Below, in pieces: positions 10,539-20,179 of a DNA stretch of 64,000 nucleotides (position 1 is its first letter; every line of letters starts with the position of its first letter). The notes under the pieces were generated by a model. That model was not told the DNA's origin and did no database searches. It saw nothing but the letters and a program-made list of their open reading frames with translations. This DNA is from Paraburkholderia madseniana. GTDB lineage: Bacteria; Pseudomonadota; Gammaproteobacteria; Burkholderiales; Burkholderiaceae. The position numbers and the translations under genes were made by a program. The stretch spans positions 1 through 64,000 of the forward strand of contig NZ_VOSW01000044.1 in assembly GCF_009690905.1 (NCBI RefSeq), in the 5' to 3' direction.

Positions 10539-12728
10539 ATGCAGAATTCATTTGTCGCAGGACGCCCAGCGCGCCCAACCTTTTTGCGCGGCCACCGCCG
10601 TGCTCCGTCGCTACTCAGTGCGGGGCTCCTCGTCAGCGTCGGCTTATCGTTGTCTACGCTGTCGTCCTCGGGATGGGCGCAGGTCGCGGCAAGCGACACG
10701 GCCGCCACCCTGCCTGCGGTGAGTGTGTCGGCAACGAAAGACACAACCGTGGCGCAGGCCGACACCGTCAGCGCCGGCGCACTGGGCTCGCGCAAACAGG
10801 TCGACACGCCGTTTTCGACGCGCGTGGTGACGAGCGACGAGGCGCAGGACCTGATGGCGGCAACCGCCAACGATCTGTTCAAGTACGACCCGGCGGTATC
10901 GGCCATCAGCGAAAACGCCATCAGCGAAAACGCGATCTTCACCGTGCGCGGCATGCCGATCGACACGCTGAACAGCATCAAGGTCGACGGCCAGACCTTC
11001 CCCTCGTGGGACACCGATCTCTCGCTCGAGCCGTTCGAGCAGGTCGAATTGCTCAAGGGTCTGTCCGGTTTCATGTATGGCTTCGGTTCGCCGGGCGGCA
11101 TCGTCAATTACGTGCTGAAGCGCCCGACCGACGATCCCTACCGCAGCATCTCGATCGGCTACAAGTCGGCTGGCGTGTTCAGCGAGGCGGTCGATCTGGG
11201 TGGCCGCTTTGGCAATGACAACCGCTTCGGCTACCGCCTGAACCTCGTCAACGAAGACGGCAACACCGCGGAAGATCACGGTCACATCCGCCGCCAGGTA
11301 GCCTCGCTCGCGTTCGACTTCCGCATTACGCCGGACCTGACCTTTACCGCCGACGCCTTCTATCAGAAGCGCAAAACCAACGGCACGCTATTCGGCCTGA
11401 TGTTCGGCAGCGGCCTCGGCATTCCCGACGCAAGCACCGTCACCCACGCGCTGACGCAACCGCAGAATTACTATCAGACCGAGATGGCTTCGTTCGGCAC
11501 GGGGCTTGATTACCGCCTCTCCGAGAACTGGCATGCGAACGTGAAGTACCGTTTCGCCAAAGAAAACCGCACCAATTCGGACAGCTTCCTGTTCGTGACC
11601 GATAACGCGGGCAACTACTCGAACACGCTTTATGCGGCGATGACGCGTTACTTCTACCAGAACGTCGACGCGATGGTGCAGGGCAAATTCAACACCGGCA
11701 GCATCAAGCACGACGTGGTGATCGGCGCGGGTTTCGAGACGCAAACCAGCGAGTACAGCAACAGCGAAGGCTGGAATAACGGCTACTTCCTCGGCAACGG
11801 CAATCTGTACAACAGCACGCTGTTGACCAACGATGAAGTCAGCATCGGCTCGGATCTCTATCGTCAGCAGCGCACCACGCAGGCCGCCGTGTACGCGAGC
11901 GATACGGTGCAGCTCACATCGCGTCTGTCCGCCCTGGTCGGCGTGCGTTACACGCAATACCGCGAGCACGTGTACGACACGAGCGGCGCCGTATCGTCAC
12001 AGTACAGCGCGGATCCGGTCACGCCGACCTTCGCGCTGATGTTCAAGACCGACCCGTACTCGACGGTGTACGCGAGCTATGTCGAATCGTTGGAACAGGG
12101 TGGCGCGGCATCGAACACCAACCTCAATTACCCGGACACATTCGGCCCGCTGAAGAGCAAGCAGTACGAAGTCGGCTTCAAGACGGACCACAGCAAGTGG
12201 GGCGCCAATCTTGCGCTGTTCCGTGTCGATCAGGGCTACAACTATACGAACTCGGCCAACATCTTCGTGCAGGACGGCACGAAGCGCTATACCGGCGTCG
12301 ACGCAAGCGGCTGGCTCGCGCTGACGAGCGAATGGCGCGTGATGGGCGGCGTGATGTGGCTCGACACGAAGGCGGTCGACGTGGACGACGCCAGTGTCGA
12401 AGGCAAGCGCGTGTATGGCGCGCCGAGATTCACCGTGACCGGCCGGATCGAATACAACCCGTCATATCTGCGTCCGCTGACGCTGGCGTTCGGCGGCAAG
12501 TACGTCGGCAACCAGGCGGTCGACGCGGCCAACACACAGTTCGTGCCGGCTTATGTCACTTACGATTTGAGCGGCCGATACGAGACGAAAATCGCCGGCA
12601 AGGATGTGACGTTCCGTGCGGGGATCAACAATCTGTTCAACCGCCGCTACTGGACCACCGCGTGGGGCTATTACGTGGCGCCTTCGCCGACACGAACTGC
12701 CGTGGCTAGCGCTACGTTGCAATTCTAG
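10539..12728 (+). CDS. TonB-dependent siderophore receptor
   Basis: An outer-membrane receptor of about 729 residues. A signal sequence (VGLSLSTLSSSGWAQ) is followed by a short TonB-interacting N-terminus, the plug domain (TPFSTRVVTSDEAQDLMAAT, then TVRGMPIDTL, VELLKGLSGFMYGFGSPGG and IVNYVLKRP), and a 22-strand barrel ending in phenylalanine (ASATLQF). The GSPGGIVNYVLKRP-type motif is typical of ferric-siderophore receptors. No siderophore synthesis gene is nearby, so it may take up a foreign siderophore. The start is uncertain: an in-frame TTG lies at 10500. The plug contains a 15-bp tandem duplication at 10902-10931. Confidence 0.9.
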   Translation: MQNSFVAGRPARPTFLRGHRRAPSLLSAGLLVSVGLSLSTLSSSGWAQVAASDTAATLPAVSVSATKDTTVAQADTVSAGALGSRKQVDTPFSTRVVTSDEAQDLMAATANDLFKYDPAVSAISENAISENAIFTVRGMPIDTLNSIKVDGQTFPSWDTDLSLEPFEQVELLKGLSGFMYGFGSPGGIVNYVLKRPTDDPYRSISIGYKSAGVFSEAVDLGGRFGNDNRFGYRLNLVNEDGNTAEDHGHIRRQVASLAFDFRITPDLTFTADAFYQKRKTNGTLFGLMFGSGLGIPDASTVTHALTQPQNYYQTEMASFGTGLDYRLSENWHANVKYRFAKENRTNSDSFLFVTDNAGNYSNTLYAAMTRYFYQNVDAMVQGKFNTGSIKHDVVIGAGFETQTSEYSNSEGWNNGYFLGNGNLYNSTLLTNDEVSIGSDLYRQQRTTQAAVYASDTVQLTSRLSALVGVRYTQYREHVYDTSGAVSSQYSADPVTPTFALMFKTDPYSTVYASYVESLEQGGAASNTNLNYPDTFGPLKSKQYEVGFKTDHSKWGANLALFRVDQGYNYTNSANIFVQDGTKRYTGVDASGWLALTSEWRVMGGVMWLDTKAVDVDDASVEGKRVYGAPRFTVTGRIEYNPSYLRPLTLAFGGKYVGNQAVDAANTQFVPAYVTYDLSGRYETKIAGKDVTFRAGINNLFNRRYWTTAWGYYVAPSPTRTAVASATLQF
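10902..10931 (+). repeat. 15-bp tandem duplication in receptor plug
   Basis: Two exact copies of GCCATCAGCGAAAAC give the peptide repeat AISEN-AISEN just before the conserved TVRGM strand of the plug. It is in frame and does not disrupt the gene. Confidence 0.9.
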
Positions 12729-12783
12729 GCATTACGTACAAACGGTGGCGCGCCTGCAGTGGCAGCGGGGGTGCGCCTCCTTG

Positions 12784-13701
12784 TCAGTTCGCTGGGGGCG
12801 CTCCAAGCATCGCGGGAATCTCGGCGACAAGCGCATCGATCGCGCAGCGCGTCTTCAACGCGAGATACCGGCTCTTCGGCCACACAACGTGGATCTCCTG
12901 TGAAGGTCGAAAACAATTCTCCATCACGGTCTGCAACTGACCTGTTGCCTCAAAACGCGCGAGCAGCCAGCTCGGTAGCCACGCCAGTCCGAAGCCCGCA
13001 ATCGCGGCGTCCACGATCCCCTGCATATCGTCAAAGCTAAGCTGCGGCACAACATCCGCGCGGCGGATTTGCCCATCGACATCGAGCACATTCCACGGCT
13101 CGATAACCCCGTTGCGTGAATAAGCAATGATCGTGTGCCCGTGGAATTCAGCCACACGGCCCGGCGTGCCGCAGCGCGCCAGATACGCCGGCGCGGCGCC
13201 AATACTTGCATACTGAACACCGAGCCGCCGCGCCGCGAGACTCACGCTATCGACAAGTGGACCAATCCGCACGACGAGATCGAAGCCCTCTTCCACGACA
13301 TCCACAAAGCGGTCCGCGACCGAAATGTCGATCTTCAATTGCGGATGCCTGCGCGCAAGCCCAAGCAGCACCGGCGCTACACAATGATGACCGAAGGCCT
13401 GCGGTACGCTTACGCGCAGACGTCCTTTCGGTTCGCGACGCCCCGAGTCCAGATCGGCTTCGGCGGCCTCGAGTTCAGCCAGCGCGCGCACGCAACGGTC
13501 GTAATACGCTTGCCCGGCCTCGGTGAGACTCTGGCTGCGCGTCGTGCGATTGAGCAGACGCACGCCGAGACGCTTTTCGAGCCGCACGATGACTTTGCCG
13601 ACCGCCGAGCGTGTGAGGTCCATGCGTTCGGCAGCCAACGCGAAACTGCCCGTCTCAACCACACGCACGAACGTTGTCACGCCGTCGAGAATGTCGCTCA
13701 T
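12784..13701 (-). CDS. LysR-family transcriptional regulator
   Basis: A 305-residue LysR-type regulator. The winged HTH covers residues 1-60 (FVRVVETGSFALAAERMDLT ... RLEKRLGVRLLNRTTR). The effector-binding domain follows from about residue 90 (GRLRVSVPQAFGHHCVAPVL). It diverges from a DHA2-type exporter gene 127 bases away. A dyad with LysR spacing lies between them, so control of that exporter is likely. It converges with the siderophore receptor gene. The ligand is unknown. Confidence 0.9.
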   Translation of the reverse strand: MSDILDGVTTFVRVVETGSFALAAERMDLTRSAVGKVIVRLEKRLGVRLLNRTTRSQSLTEAGQAYYDRCVRALAELEAAEADLDSGRREPKGRLRVSVPQAFGHHCVAPVLLGLARRHPQLKIDISVADRFVDVVEEGFDLVVRIGPLVDSVSLAARRLGVQYASIGAAPAYLARCGTPGRVAEFHGHTIIAYSRNGVIEPWNVLDVDGQIRRADVVPQLSFDDMQGIVDAAIAGFGLAWLPSWLLARFEATGQLQTVMENCFRPSQEIHVVWPKSRYLALKTRCAIDALVAEIPAMLGAPPAN

Positions 13702-13757
13702 ACCCTCACCTTATTGGTTCCATGGAGGACGCATTTCCGGGATTTATTCGCGTCAAT

Positions 13758-13774
13758 AGGGACTTAGATTCCCT
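13758..13774. promoter_or_regulatory. Candidate LysR-type operator
   Basis: AGGGA-CTTAGAT-TCCCT is a 17-bp dyad that extends almost to ATAGGGA/TCCCTCTAT, placed between the divergent LysR and exporter genes. The size and position fit a LysR recognition site; the assignment is positional. Confidence 0.45.
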
Positions 13775-13828
13775 CTATATTACACAGTCCATGGTGGCCA
13801 AAGCCATCGACTATCGAGGTGAATTCCT

Positions 13829-15535
13829 ATGTCCAGGTCCAGAAACGCGCCGCCGTCCTACGACGAAGGTTCCCAGACGGTTATCGCAGAAGAACATCCA
13901 TCAAGCTTGTCGGACACGCGGGCAGCCGACGCCCTTTCGAGCAACGCCGCGCAATCGACGGCTCGCTTCTCCATCCGCAAAAACACTTTGGCGTTGGGCG
14001 CCGTGTGCCTGGCTTCACTGATGTTCGGCCTCGAAATCTCCAGCGTGCCGGTGATCCTGCCGACGCTCGAGCGCGTCCTGCATGGCGACTTCAAGGGCAT
14101 GCAGTGGATCATGAATGCCTACACGCTCGGGGTGACGACGGTGCTGATGGCAACCGGCGCGCTGGCGGACCGATTCGGCCGCAGACGTATTTTCGTCATC
14201 GGGATCGCGCTGTTCGGCCTCACCTCGCTGATCTGCGGTTTCGCGCAGAGCGTGCCGACGTTGATCGTCGCGCGCTTGCTGCAAGGCGCGAGTGGCGGCG
14301 CGATGCTGATATGCCAGGTCGCCGTGCTCTCGCATCAATTCAACGAGGGACCTGAGCGCGTCCGGGCCTTCAGCGCGTGGGGCATCATTCTAGGTATCGG
14401 GCTTGGTTTTGGACCGATCATCGGCGGGATGATCGTTGCGGTATCGGGATGGCAATGGGTCTTCTGGATCCACGCGCTGCTTGCCGCTGTCACGTTGACG
14501 CTCGTTTTCGGCGGCGTCCGGGAGTCGCGCGATCCGCACGCGCACACGCTCGATGTGGCCGGCATCGTCACGCTTTCGCTGGCGGTGTTCGGCCTCACGT
14601 ACTACATCACACAGGGCTCGGATCTTGGTTTCGCGAGTCTTCGCGCGATCCTGATTCTGGTGGCAACGGCCGTCGCCTTCATTGCTTTTCTATGCGCTGA
14701 GCGACTCAGTGCTCGCCCGATGTTCGACTTCTCCGTATTCAGGATCCGGAAATTTTCCGGCGCGCTGATGGGCTCCGCGGGGATGAACTTCAGCTTCTGG
14801 CCGTTCATGATCTATCTGCCGATCTATTTCCAGATCGGCCTCGGCTACGACAGCGTGAGCGCCGGTCTTGCGCTACTCGCGTACACACTGCCGACACTGT
14901 TATTTCCGCCGCTCGGTGAACGTCTTGCGCTGCGTTATGGATCGGGAATCGCGATACCTGCAGGCCTGTTTACGATCGGCCTTGGCTTCATGCTGATGAA
15001 ATACGGCAGCAACGTCCCGCATCCCGGCGTGTGGACCATGTTGCCGGGTTGCATCCTCGCCGGCGCCGGCCTCGGCCTCACCAACACGCCTGTCACCAAT
15101 ACGACGACCGGTGCGGTTCCGGCGGAGCGGGCGGGCATGGCATCCGGGATCGATATGAGCGCGCGCATGATTACGCTTGCGATCAACATCGCGTTGATGG
15201 GGGCGATCCTGGTTGGCGGCATCCTGGTCAATCTGAGGGCGCGACTTCCTGCGACGCTCGACACCGCCCCGCTCGGACGACTGGCGGAGAAGATTGCCGC
15301 AGGAGACGTCGAAGCGGTCAGACGTGGAATCCCTGCACTCGCTACACTGGACCCATCCGGAACTGCCGTTCACGCCGCGCTAATAGACGGCTTTGGCTGG
15401 GTGATGCTTTATGGCGGCGCCGGAGTCTGGGTACTCGCCGCGCTGAGTTTTGTGATTTCGGGAAGTGCTTCGAGAAGGCTGAGAAAAATAGAAACGATCT
15501 CAACGCAGCAAGCGGTTCGATGCGACTCCTGCTAA
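13829..15535 (+). CDS. MFS drug:H+ antiporter, DHA2 (14-helix) type
   Basis: A 568-residue membrane exporter of the DHA2 family, which pumps hydrophobic compounds out with protons. Helix 1 has SLMFGLEISSVPVILPTLER, motif A appears as GALADRFGRRRIFVIGI, and motif C-like GLGFGPIIGGMIV follows. The length and about 14 hydrophobic segments fit DHA2 rather than 12-helix DHA1. A GAGGTG Shine-Dalgarno precedes the ATG. No membrane-fusion partner is adjacent, so it probably acts alone in the inner membrane. It is likely controlled by the divergent LysR gene. Confidence 0.87.
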   Translation: MSRSRNAPPSYDEGSQTVIAEEHPSSLSDTRAADALSSNAAQSTARFSIRKNTLALGAVCLASLMFGLEISSVPVILPTLERVLHGDFKGMQWIMNAYTLGVTTVLMATGALADRFGRRRIFVIGIALFGLTSLICGFAQSVPTLIVARLLQGASGGAMLICQVAVLSHQFNEGPERVRAFSAWGIILGIGLGFGPIIGGMIVAVSGWQWVFWIHALLAAVTLTLVFGGVRESRDPHAHTLDVAGIVTLSLAVFGLTYYITQGSDLGFASLRAILILVATAVAFIAFLCAERLSARPMFDFSVFRIRKFSGALMGSAGMNFSFWPFMIYLPIYFQIGLGYDSVSAGLALLAYTLPTLLFPPLGERLALRYGSGIAIPAGLFTIGLGFMLMKYGSNVPHPGVWTMLPGCILAGAGLGLTNTPVTNTTTGAVPAERAGMASGIDMSARMITLAINIALMGAILVGGILVNLRARLPATLDTAPLGRLAEKIAAGDVEAVRRGIPALATLDPSGTAVHAALIDGFGWVMLYGGAGVWVLAALSFVISGSASRRLRKIETISTQQAVRCDSC

Positions 15536-15697
15536 ATGCCAACGGTCGCCTGGTGCCTGTAGTAAAGCGATCCGAATCTGGTACAACTGACGTCTGCCTG
15601 CCCACCCGCGATAGCGAATGGTGGAATCTGGATTCTGAACGTTTGAAGTACCGATCTTGCTGGAGTAATCAATGGCCAGTGCTGACCTGCAGGTGAA

Positions 15698-16861
15698 ATG
15701 ATGAACGCATTCCGGTTTCAAACCGTGCCGACGATGGTCGTCGAATTTGGCGCAGCGCGCCGTCTCGGCGCTTTGCTGCGCGCGCAATTTCCGTCGCTCA
15801 CACGCCTGTGCGTGGTGACGGATGGGTTTCTTCACCAGAGTGGGCTGCTGAATCCGGCGCTCGCCGATCTCGCGGCGTCCGGCTGGAATGCCACCGTGAT
15901 CGACGACGTGATCGCCGATCCGCCCGAGCACATCGTGCTCGAGGCGACTGCGCGCGCACGCGAAGCCGGCGCGGAGATCGTGCTGGGACTCGGCGGCGGT
16001 TCGTCGATGGACGTGGCGAAGCTGATCGCCGTGCTGGCTCCGCAACAAGAGCAGGCGCTCACCGACATGTACGGCGTGAACAAGATCACCGTGTCGCGTT
16101 TGCCGCTCGTGCAGATGCCGACCACGGCAGGCACCGGCTCCGAAGTCACGGCCGTGTCGATCGTGACGGTGGGCGAGGCGAAGAAGATGGGCGTGGTCGC
16201 GCCGCAACTGGTCGCCGATCTGGCGATTCTCGACGCGGAACTCACGCTCGGACTGCCGGTTGCCGCGACCGCGGCAACCGGCGTCGACGCGATGGTTCAC
16301 GCGATCGAGGCGTACACGTCCGCGCATTTGAAAAACCCGGTGTCCGACATGCTGGCGGTGAAGGCGCTCGAACTTCTGTCACGCAATCTGTTGCCCGCAT
16401 GCGAGAACGGCCAGAATCGCGCGGCGCGCGAAGCGATGCTGCTCGGCGCGGCGTTCGCCGGCCAGGCGTTCGCCAATTCACCGGTGGCCGCAGTGCATGC
16501 GCTCGCGTATCCGATCGGTGGCATTTATCACGTCCCGCACGGTCTTTCGAATGCGCTTGTGCTGCCGCACGTGTTGCGCTTCAACGCCGAGGCCGCGGCG
16601 CATCTGTACGCGGAACTCGCGGACGTGGTCGTGCCGGGTATCACGGGCAGTGCCGAAAGCAGGACGCAGGCGTTGATCGAACGGCTCGAACAGATGATTG
16701 CCGCGACCGCGATTCCGGCCCGGTTGCGCGATGTCGGCATCGAACGTAGCGGACTCGAACGGATGGCGAGCGACGCGATGCTGCAAACGCGGCTTCTGGT
16801 GAACAACCCCCGGCCTGTTACTGAGGCCGATGCGTTAGCGATCTATACCGCTGCGTTTTAA
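15698..16861 (+). CDS. Iron-containing alcohol dehydrogenase
   Basis: A 387-residue type III (iron-dependent) NAD(P) alcohol dehydrogenase. The nucleotide-binding region holds LGLGGGSSMDVAKLIAVLAP. The two metal-binding signatures are visible: ATGVDAMVHAIEAYTS and VAAVHALAYPIGGIYHVPHG, which supply the conserved Asp and His ligands. The start has two consecutive ATG codons preceded by AGGTGA. The family includes butanol, lactaldehyde and maleylacetate reductase members; the sequence does not fix the substrate. It lies 162 bases after the exporter gene and may be separately transcribed. Confidence 0.9.
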   Translation: MMNAFRFQTVPTMVVEFGAARRLGALLRAQFPSLTRLCVVTDGFLHQSGLLNPALADLAASGWNATVIDDVIADPPEHIVLEATARAREAGAEIVLGLGGGSSMDVAKLIAVLAPQQEQALTDMYGVNKITVSRLPLVQMPTTAGTGSEVTAVSIVTVGEAKKMGVVAPQLVADLAILDAELTLGLPVAATAATGVDAMVHAIEAYTSAHLKNPVSDMLAVKALELLSRNLLPACENGQNRAAREAMLLGAAFAGQAFANSPVAAVHALAYPIGGIYHVPHGLSNALVLPHVLRFNAEAAAHLYAELADVVVPGITGSAESRTQALIERLEQMIAATAIPARLRDVGIERSGLERMASDAMLQTRLLVNNPRPVTEADALAIYTAAF

Positions 16862-17128
16862 TCGGCGAAGGGCGTAATTGAGGGCGGGAATCGCTGCGGT
16901 GTTTGGCGGCGGCTCCGCGCCGTTACGCCCGCCGGACGCGTTACGTAGCATGTACGTGGAACACGGCGCAGCCACTTCAGGCTGAATCGTGTTTTTGATG
17001 CGGTAAATTCTTCATATCATAATATCTTCAACCATATATACGCTGAATCACCGAGATGAAGCCATAACTCGCATTTGGCGCGCAACTTGCAGTGTCAACC
17101 CCGCCAATAGTCGTTCAACGGGGACATC

Positions 17129-18625
17129 ATGCAAAAATTCACCGGTCGGACAGCCATCGCTGTCGCGACATTTACATTACTCGCGCTCTACGGTTGTGGA
17201 TCGACCCTTAACACGCCCAGCGGGCTTGGTGGCGGTGGACTAGGCGGCACTTCGGGCAGCTCGGGTTCAAGCTCCGGCTCCAGTTCTGGTTCCAGCTCTG
17301 GCACCAGCAGCTCCGGTACCAGCAGTTCTAGCAGCTCCAGCAGCTCGGGCGCCTCCTCGACCCCTCTCGGCACCGTCGTCACCCAAGTCAGTAACGTCAT
17401 CACTGCCGTGGGCACGGGTATCGCTGACACGGGTTCCACGATCACCGGCACCTCAGTCCCCGGCGTCAACGGCGCAACGACTGCGAATCTCGGCGCCGCC
17501 ATCACCGATCTCGGCAACGGCGTCAACGTGCTCGGCAACGGCGTGGCCACAGGTCTGGGCACGCTGGGCAGTTCGACCAATCCGCTTGGCCCGACCCTGA
17601 CCTCCACATCGGGTCTCGTTACCAATGCAGGCGCGGCCGTTACCGCGGTCGGCGGTGTGGTGACGAGTCTCGGAACCGGGCCTCTTGCGCCGCTCGCACC
17701 CGTTACGTCGACCTTGGGTACCGTTGTCGGCGGCGTGGGTGACGGCGTCGTCAAAGTTGGCTCGGGATTGAACTCGGCGCTGACCAGCGCGCCGGTTCAA
17801 CAGGTCGAAACCCAACTGAGCTCGGTTATCAACCCGATCACCCTCGCCGTCTCGAATACGACGCAGACCATCGGCAACACCACGGGCCTCGGCGCGCCGC
17901 TCAACGGCTTGCTGGGCACCATCGGCAACGGACTCGATTCGGCCGGTCAGCAAGTGTCCGGCGCGACGGGTAATCAGGTGGGTAAAGACGTCGGCAGCGT
18001 AGTAAGTCAGCTTGGCAACACGGTCACGAGCGCAGGCGGACTGCTAACGGGCGCGACGACCAACCCGTTGGCGCCGATCGCCGGCCTGCTGGGCCCGCTT
18101 GGCGGACTGGGTGGATCGGGTAGCGGCCTTAGCATCCCGCCGCTGACCGGCCTGATCGGCAACCTCGGTTCGCTCGGTGGGACCGGCAGCAGCGGTAATC
18201 CGCTCGCGCCGATCACCGGACTCCTCGGCGGCCTGGGTTCGCTCGGCGGCACCTCCGGCGCCGGCAGTCCGCTCGCGCCGGTCACCGGACTTCTCGGCAA
18301 CCTGGGTTCGCTCGGCGGCACTTCCAGCGCCGCCGGTCCGCTCGCACCGGTCACGGGTCTCGTCACGTCGTTGACCTCGACGCTGGGTGGCGCCGCGGGC
18401 CAAAACTCACCGCTCGCGCCCGTCACCGGTCTCGTCACGACACTGACTTCGACGCTGAGTGGGGCATCATCCGGTAAGGCCTCGCCGCTCGCGCCGGTCA
18501 CGGGCCTCGTGACCGGCCTGACCGGCAACGCGGGCAGTGCGGGGAGCGGTTCGACCAGCACGAATCCGCTGGCGCCGGTGACGAACCTCGTCACCGGATT
18601 GCTGGGTGGTGTCGCAGGTAAATAA
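17129..18625 (+). CDS. Gly/Ser-rich repeat lipoprotein (collagen-like family annotation)
   Basis: A 498-residue exported protein. The signal peptide ends in a lipobox-like ALYGC, with the acylated cysteine at about residue 23. A Gly then Ser/Gly low-complexity linker covers residues 33-75. The middle part is Gly/Val/Thr-rich with a loose repeat built on LG-x-G-V. The C-terminal third holds seven copies of a PLAPxxxL unit (for example SPLAPVTGLLGNLGSLGG) spaced by 20-30 residues. No catalytic residues are apparent. Related proteins in this genus are often labelled collagen-like, but the Gly-X-Y periodicity is not regular here. A structural surface or envelope role is an inference. Confidence 0.8.
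   Translation: MQKFTGRTAIAVATFTLLALYGCGSTLNTPSGLGGGGLGGTSGSSGSSSGSSSGSSSGTSSSGTSSSSSSSSSGASSTPLGTVVTQVSNVITAVGTGIADTGSTITGTSVPGVNGATTANLGAAITDLGNGVNVLGNGVATGLGTLGSSTNPLGPTLTSTSGLVTNAGAAVTAVGGVVTSLGTGPLAPLAPVTSTLGTVVGGVGDGVVKVGSGLNSALTSAPVQQVETQLSSVINPITLAVSNTTQTIGNTTGLGAPLNGLLGTIGNGLDSAGQQVSGATGNQVGKDVGSVVSQLGNTVTSAGGLLTGATTNPLAPIAGLLGPLGGLGGSGSGLSIPPLTGLIGNLGSLGGTGSSGNPLAPITGLLGGLGSLGGTSGAGSPLAPVTGLLGNLGSLGGTSSAAGPLAPVTGLVTSLTSTLGGAAGQNSPLAPVTGLVTTLTSTLSGASSGKASPLAPVTGLVTGLTGNAGSAGSGSTSTNPLAPVTNLVTGLLGGVAGK
18060..18590 (+). repeat. PLAP-type coding repeats
   Basis: Seven degenerate direct repeats encode the PLAPxxxL unit. Repeats 2 and 3 are closest at the DNA level. The array could expand or contract by slippage or recombination. 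Confidence 0.75.
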
Positions 18626-18702
18626 GCGGTAATCAGCACAGCGGTCGGGACTTAAAAAATCAGAAGCCCGGCCGCTATCTATGTCATGACTACGAGGATG
18701 AC

Positions 18703-19971
18703 ATGAACTCCACTCTGGATAACGTAGCGCACGTGCAGGAGCAGCGGCCGCGTTCGGCGACGCCGTTTTCCGTCGGCCTGCTTGGCATCGCCGTCGGCCT
18801 TCTAACGCTCTGGCTGCTACGCGACAGTACCGCGCTGGATGGCGCGCGCCGCAGCACCGCCGCCTGCCTCGCGATCATCGCGACGATCGCCCTGTACGAG
18901 CTGTTCGTCGCACGCGTGTATCTACGCCCAAGCGCCGGACTGACCGGTCAGGCGGTTCGGCCGCTCAGTGTCGCGCGTGTGAGTTTGCGTCTTGCCGCGC
19001 TGGCTTCCGTGTATGTCGGCATCGGTGTGCTCTACTGGCTCTTGCCCGAGTATCACGGCACGTTCTATAACCCCTTCTGGTCACTGATCCGTACGCTCGC
19101 ACCGTATCTGATCGTGGCCGCGCCGTTTTACTTTGCGTGGATGGACAGGCGTCAACGCGAAGTCGACGATGCCTATATGTTGTGGGGCCGCCTCGTATTC
19201 CTCGGGCAGCGCCCAGGCAACTGGAAGCCCGTGCGTGAAATGCTCGCCGGCTGGATGGTGAAAGCGTTCTTCCTGCCGCTGATGATCACCTATCTTTCCA
19301 CCGATGCGGACCATATCGGCGCATCGCTTGCGACCGCCATGAACGCGCCGTTCTCGCTGGCGACGTTCAGGTTCATGTACGACCTGTCCTTCACGATGGA
19401 CCTGATGTTCGGCACGGTAGGTTATCTGTGCACACTACGCATTCTCGATACCCACGTGCGCAGCGCGGAGCCGACCACGCTCGGCTGGCTGGTTGCACTT
19501 CTCTGTTATCAGCCGTTCTGGTCGCTGATCTCGGCCCAGTACATGCACTACCAGGGCGCGATGTTCTGGGACAACTGGCTGATATCCGTGCCGATTGTCC
19601 GAATCATCTGGGGCACCGTGATTATCGCCCTGGTCTTCTGCTACGCGCTTTCCACCATCGCATTCGGATTGCGATTTTCGAACTTGACCAATCGCGGCAT
19701 CATCACGTCGGGTCCTTATCGCTTCACGAAGCATCCCGCCTACATCACGAAGAACCTCTCGTTCTGGATGGTCTCGGTGCCGTTCATCGAACCCATGGGC
19801 TGGCAAGTCGCGCTCACGCACTGCTTCGCGCTGGCGTGCGTCAATCTGCTGTATTTCATGCGCGCTAAAACCGAGGAGCGGCATCTGATGAACGATCCCG
19901 ACTATCGTGCCTACGCAGAATGGATCGCGAGGAACGGGCTGTTCGCCAGGATCACACGTGCGTTTCAATAA
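18703..19971 (+). CDS. ICMT/PEMT-like membrane methyltransferase family protein
   Basis: A 422-residue polytopic membrane protein with roughly eight to ten hydrophobic segments. Only the C-terminal part is recognisable: GLRFSNLTNRGIITSGPYRF, then TKHPAYITKNLSFW and a final NDPDYRAYAEW. This is the conserved core of isoprenylcysteine carboxyl methyltransferase and phospholipid methyltransferase families. The N-terminal half is extra compared with the short bacterial members (about 200 residues). GAGGA precedes the ATG. Substrate and activity are unknown; a lipid or a membrane-anchored thiol is possible. Confidence 0.75.
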   Translation: MNSTLDNVAHVQEQRPRSATPFSVGLLGIAVGLLTLWLLRDSTALDGARRSTAACLAIIATIALYELFVARVYLRPSAGLTGQAVRPLSVARVSLRLAALASVYVGIGVLYWLLPEYHGTFYNPFWSLIRTLAPYLIVAAPFYFAWMDRRQREVDDAYMLWGRLVFLGQRPGNWKPVREMLAGWMVKAFFLPLMITYLSTDADHIGASLATAMNAPFSLATFRFMYDLSFTMDLMFGTVGYLCTLRILDTHVRSAEPTTLGWLVALLCYQPFWSLISAQYMHYQGAMFWDNWLISVPIVRIIWGTVIIALVFCYALSTIAFGLRFSNLTNRGIITSGPYRFTKHPAYITKNLSFWMVSVPFIEPMGWQVALTHCFALACVNLLYFMRAKTEERHLMNDPDYRAYAEWIARNGLFARITRAFQ

Positions 19972-20057
19972 GATGTTTATGCTACGAACGCGGTCGAACG
20001 CGTCTATTGCAGCGCACCATTCTTCAGCGGCGTGACGATGGCGATGAGCTTCTTTGA

Positions 20058-20081
20058 CCACCGGCAAGCAGTCGCCGGTGG
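20058..20081. other. Hairpin between convergent genes
   Basis: CCACCGGC pairs exactly with GCCGGTGG across an 8-base loop, between the end of the methyltransferase-like gene and the end of the EAL gene. No T-run follows on either strand, so a role as terminator is only possible with Rho or as an RNA stabiliser. Confidence 0.4.
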
Positions 20082-20151
20082 AAGCAGACGATAGCGCCAG
20101 TTGCCGATTTTCCGCGAGCAGTGGGTGCTCGCCTCAACGACATCGCACGCG

Positions 20152-20169
20152 GGACGTTACGTAACGTCC
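20152..20169. other. 18-bp perfect palindrome
   Basis: GGACGTTAC-GTAACGTCC is a perfect palindrome without a spacer, 11 bases beyond the stop of the EAL gene. A protein-binding site is more likely than a hairpin, because a hairpin would have no loop. Confidence 0.4.
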
Positions 20170-20179
20170 TCTGCCGTGG

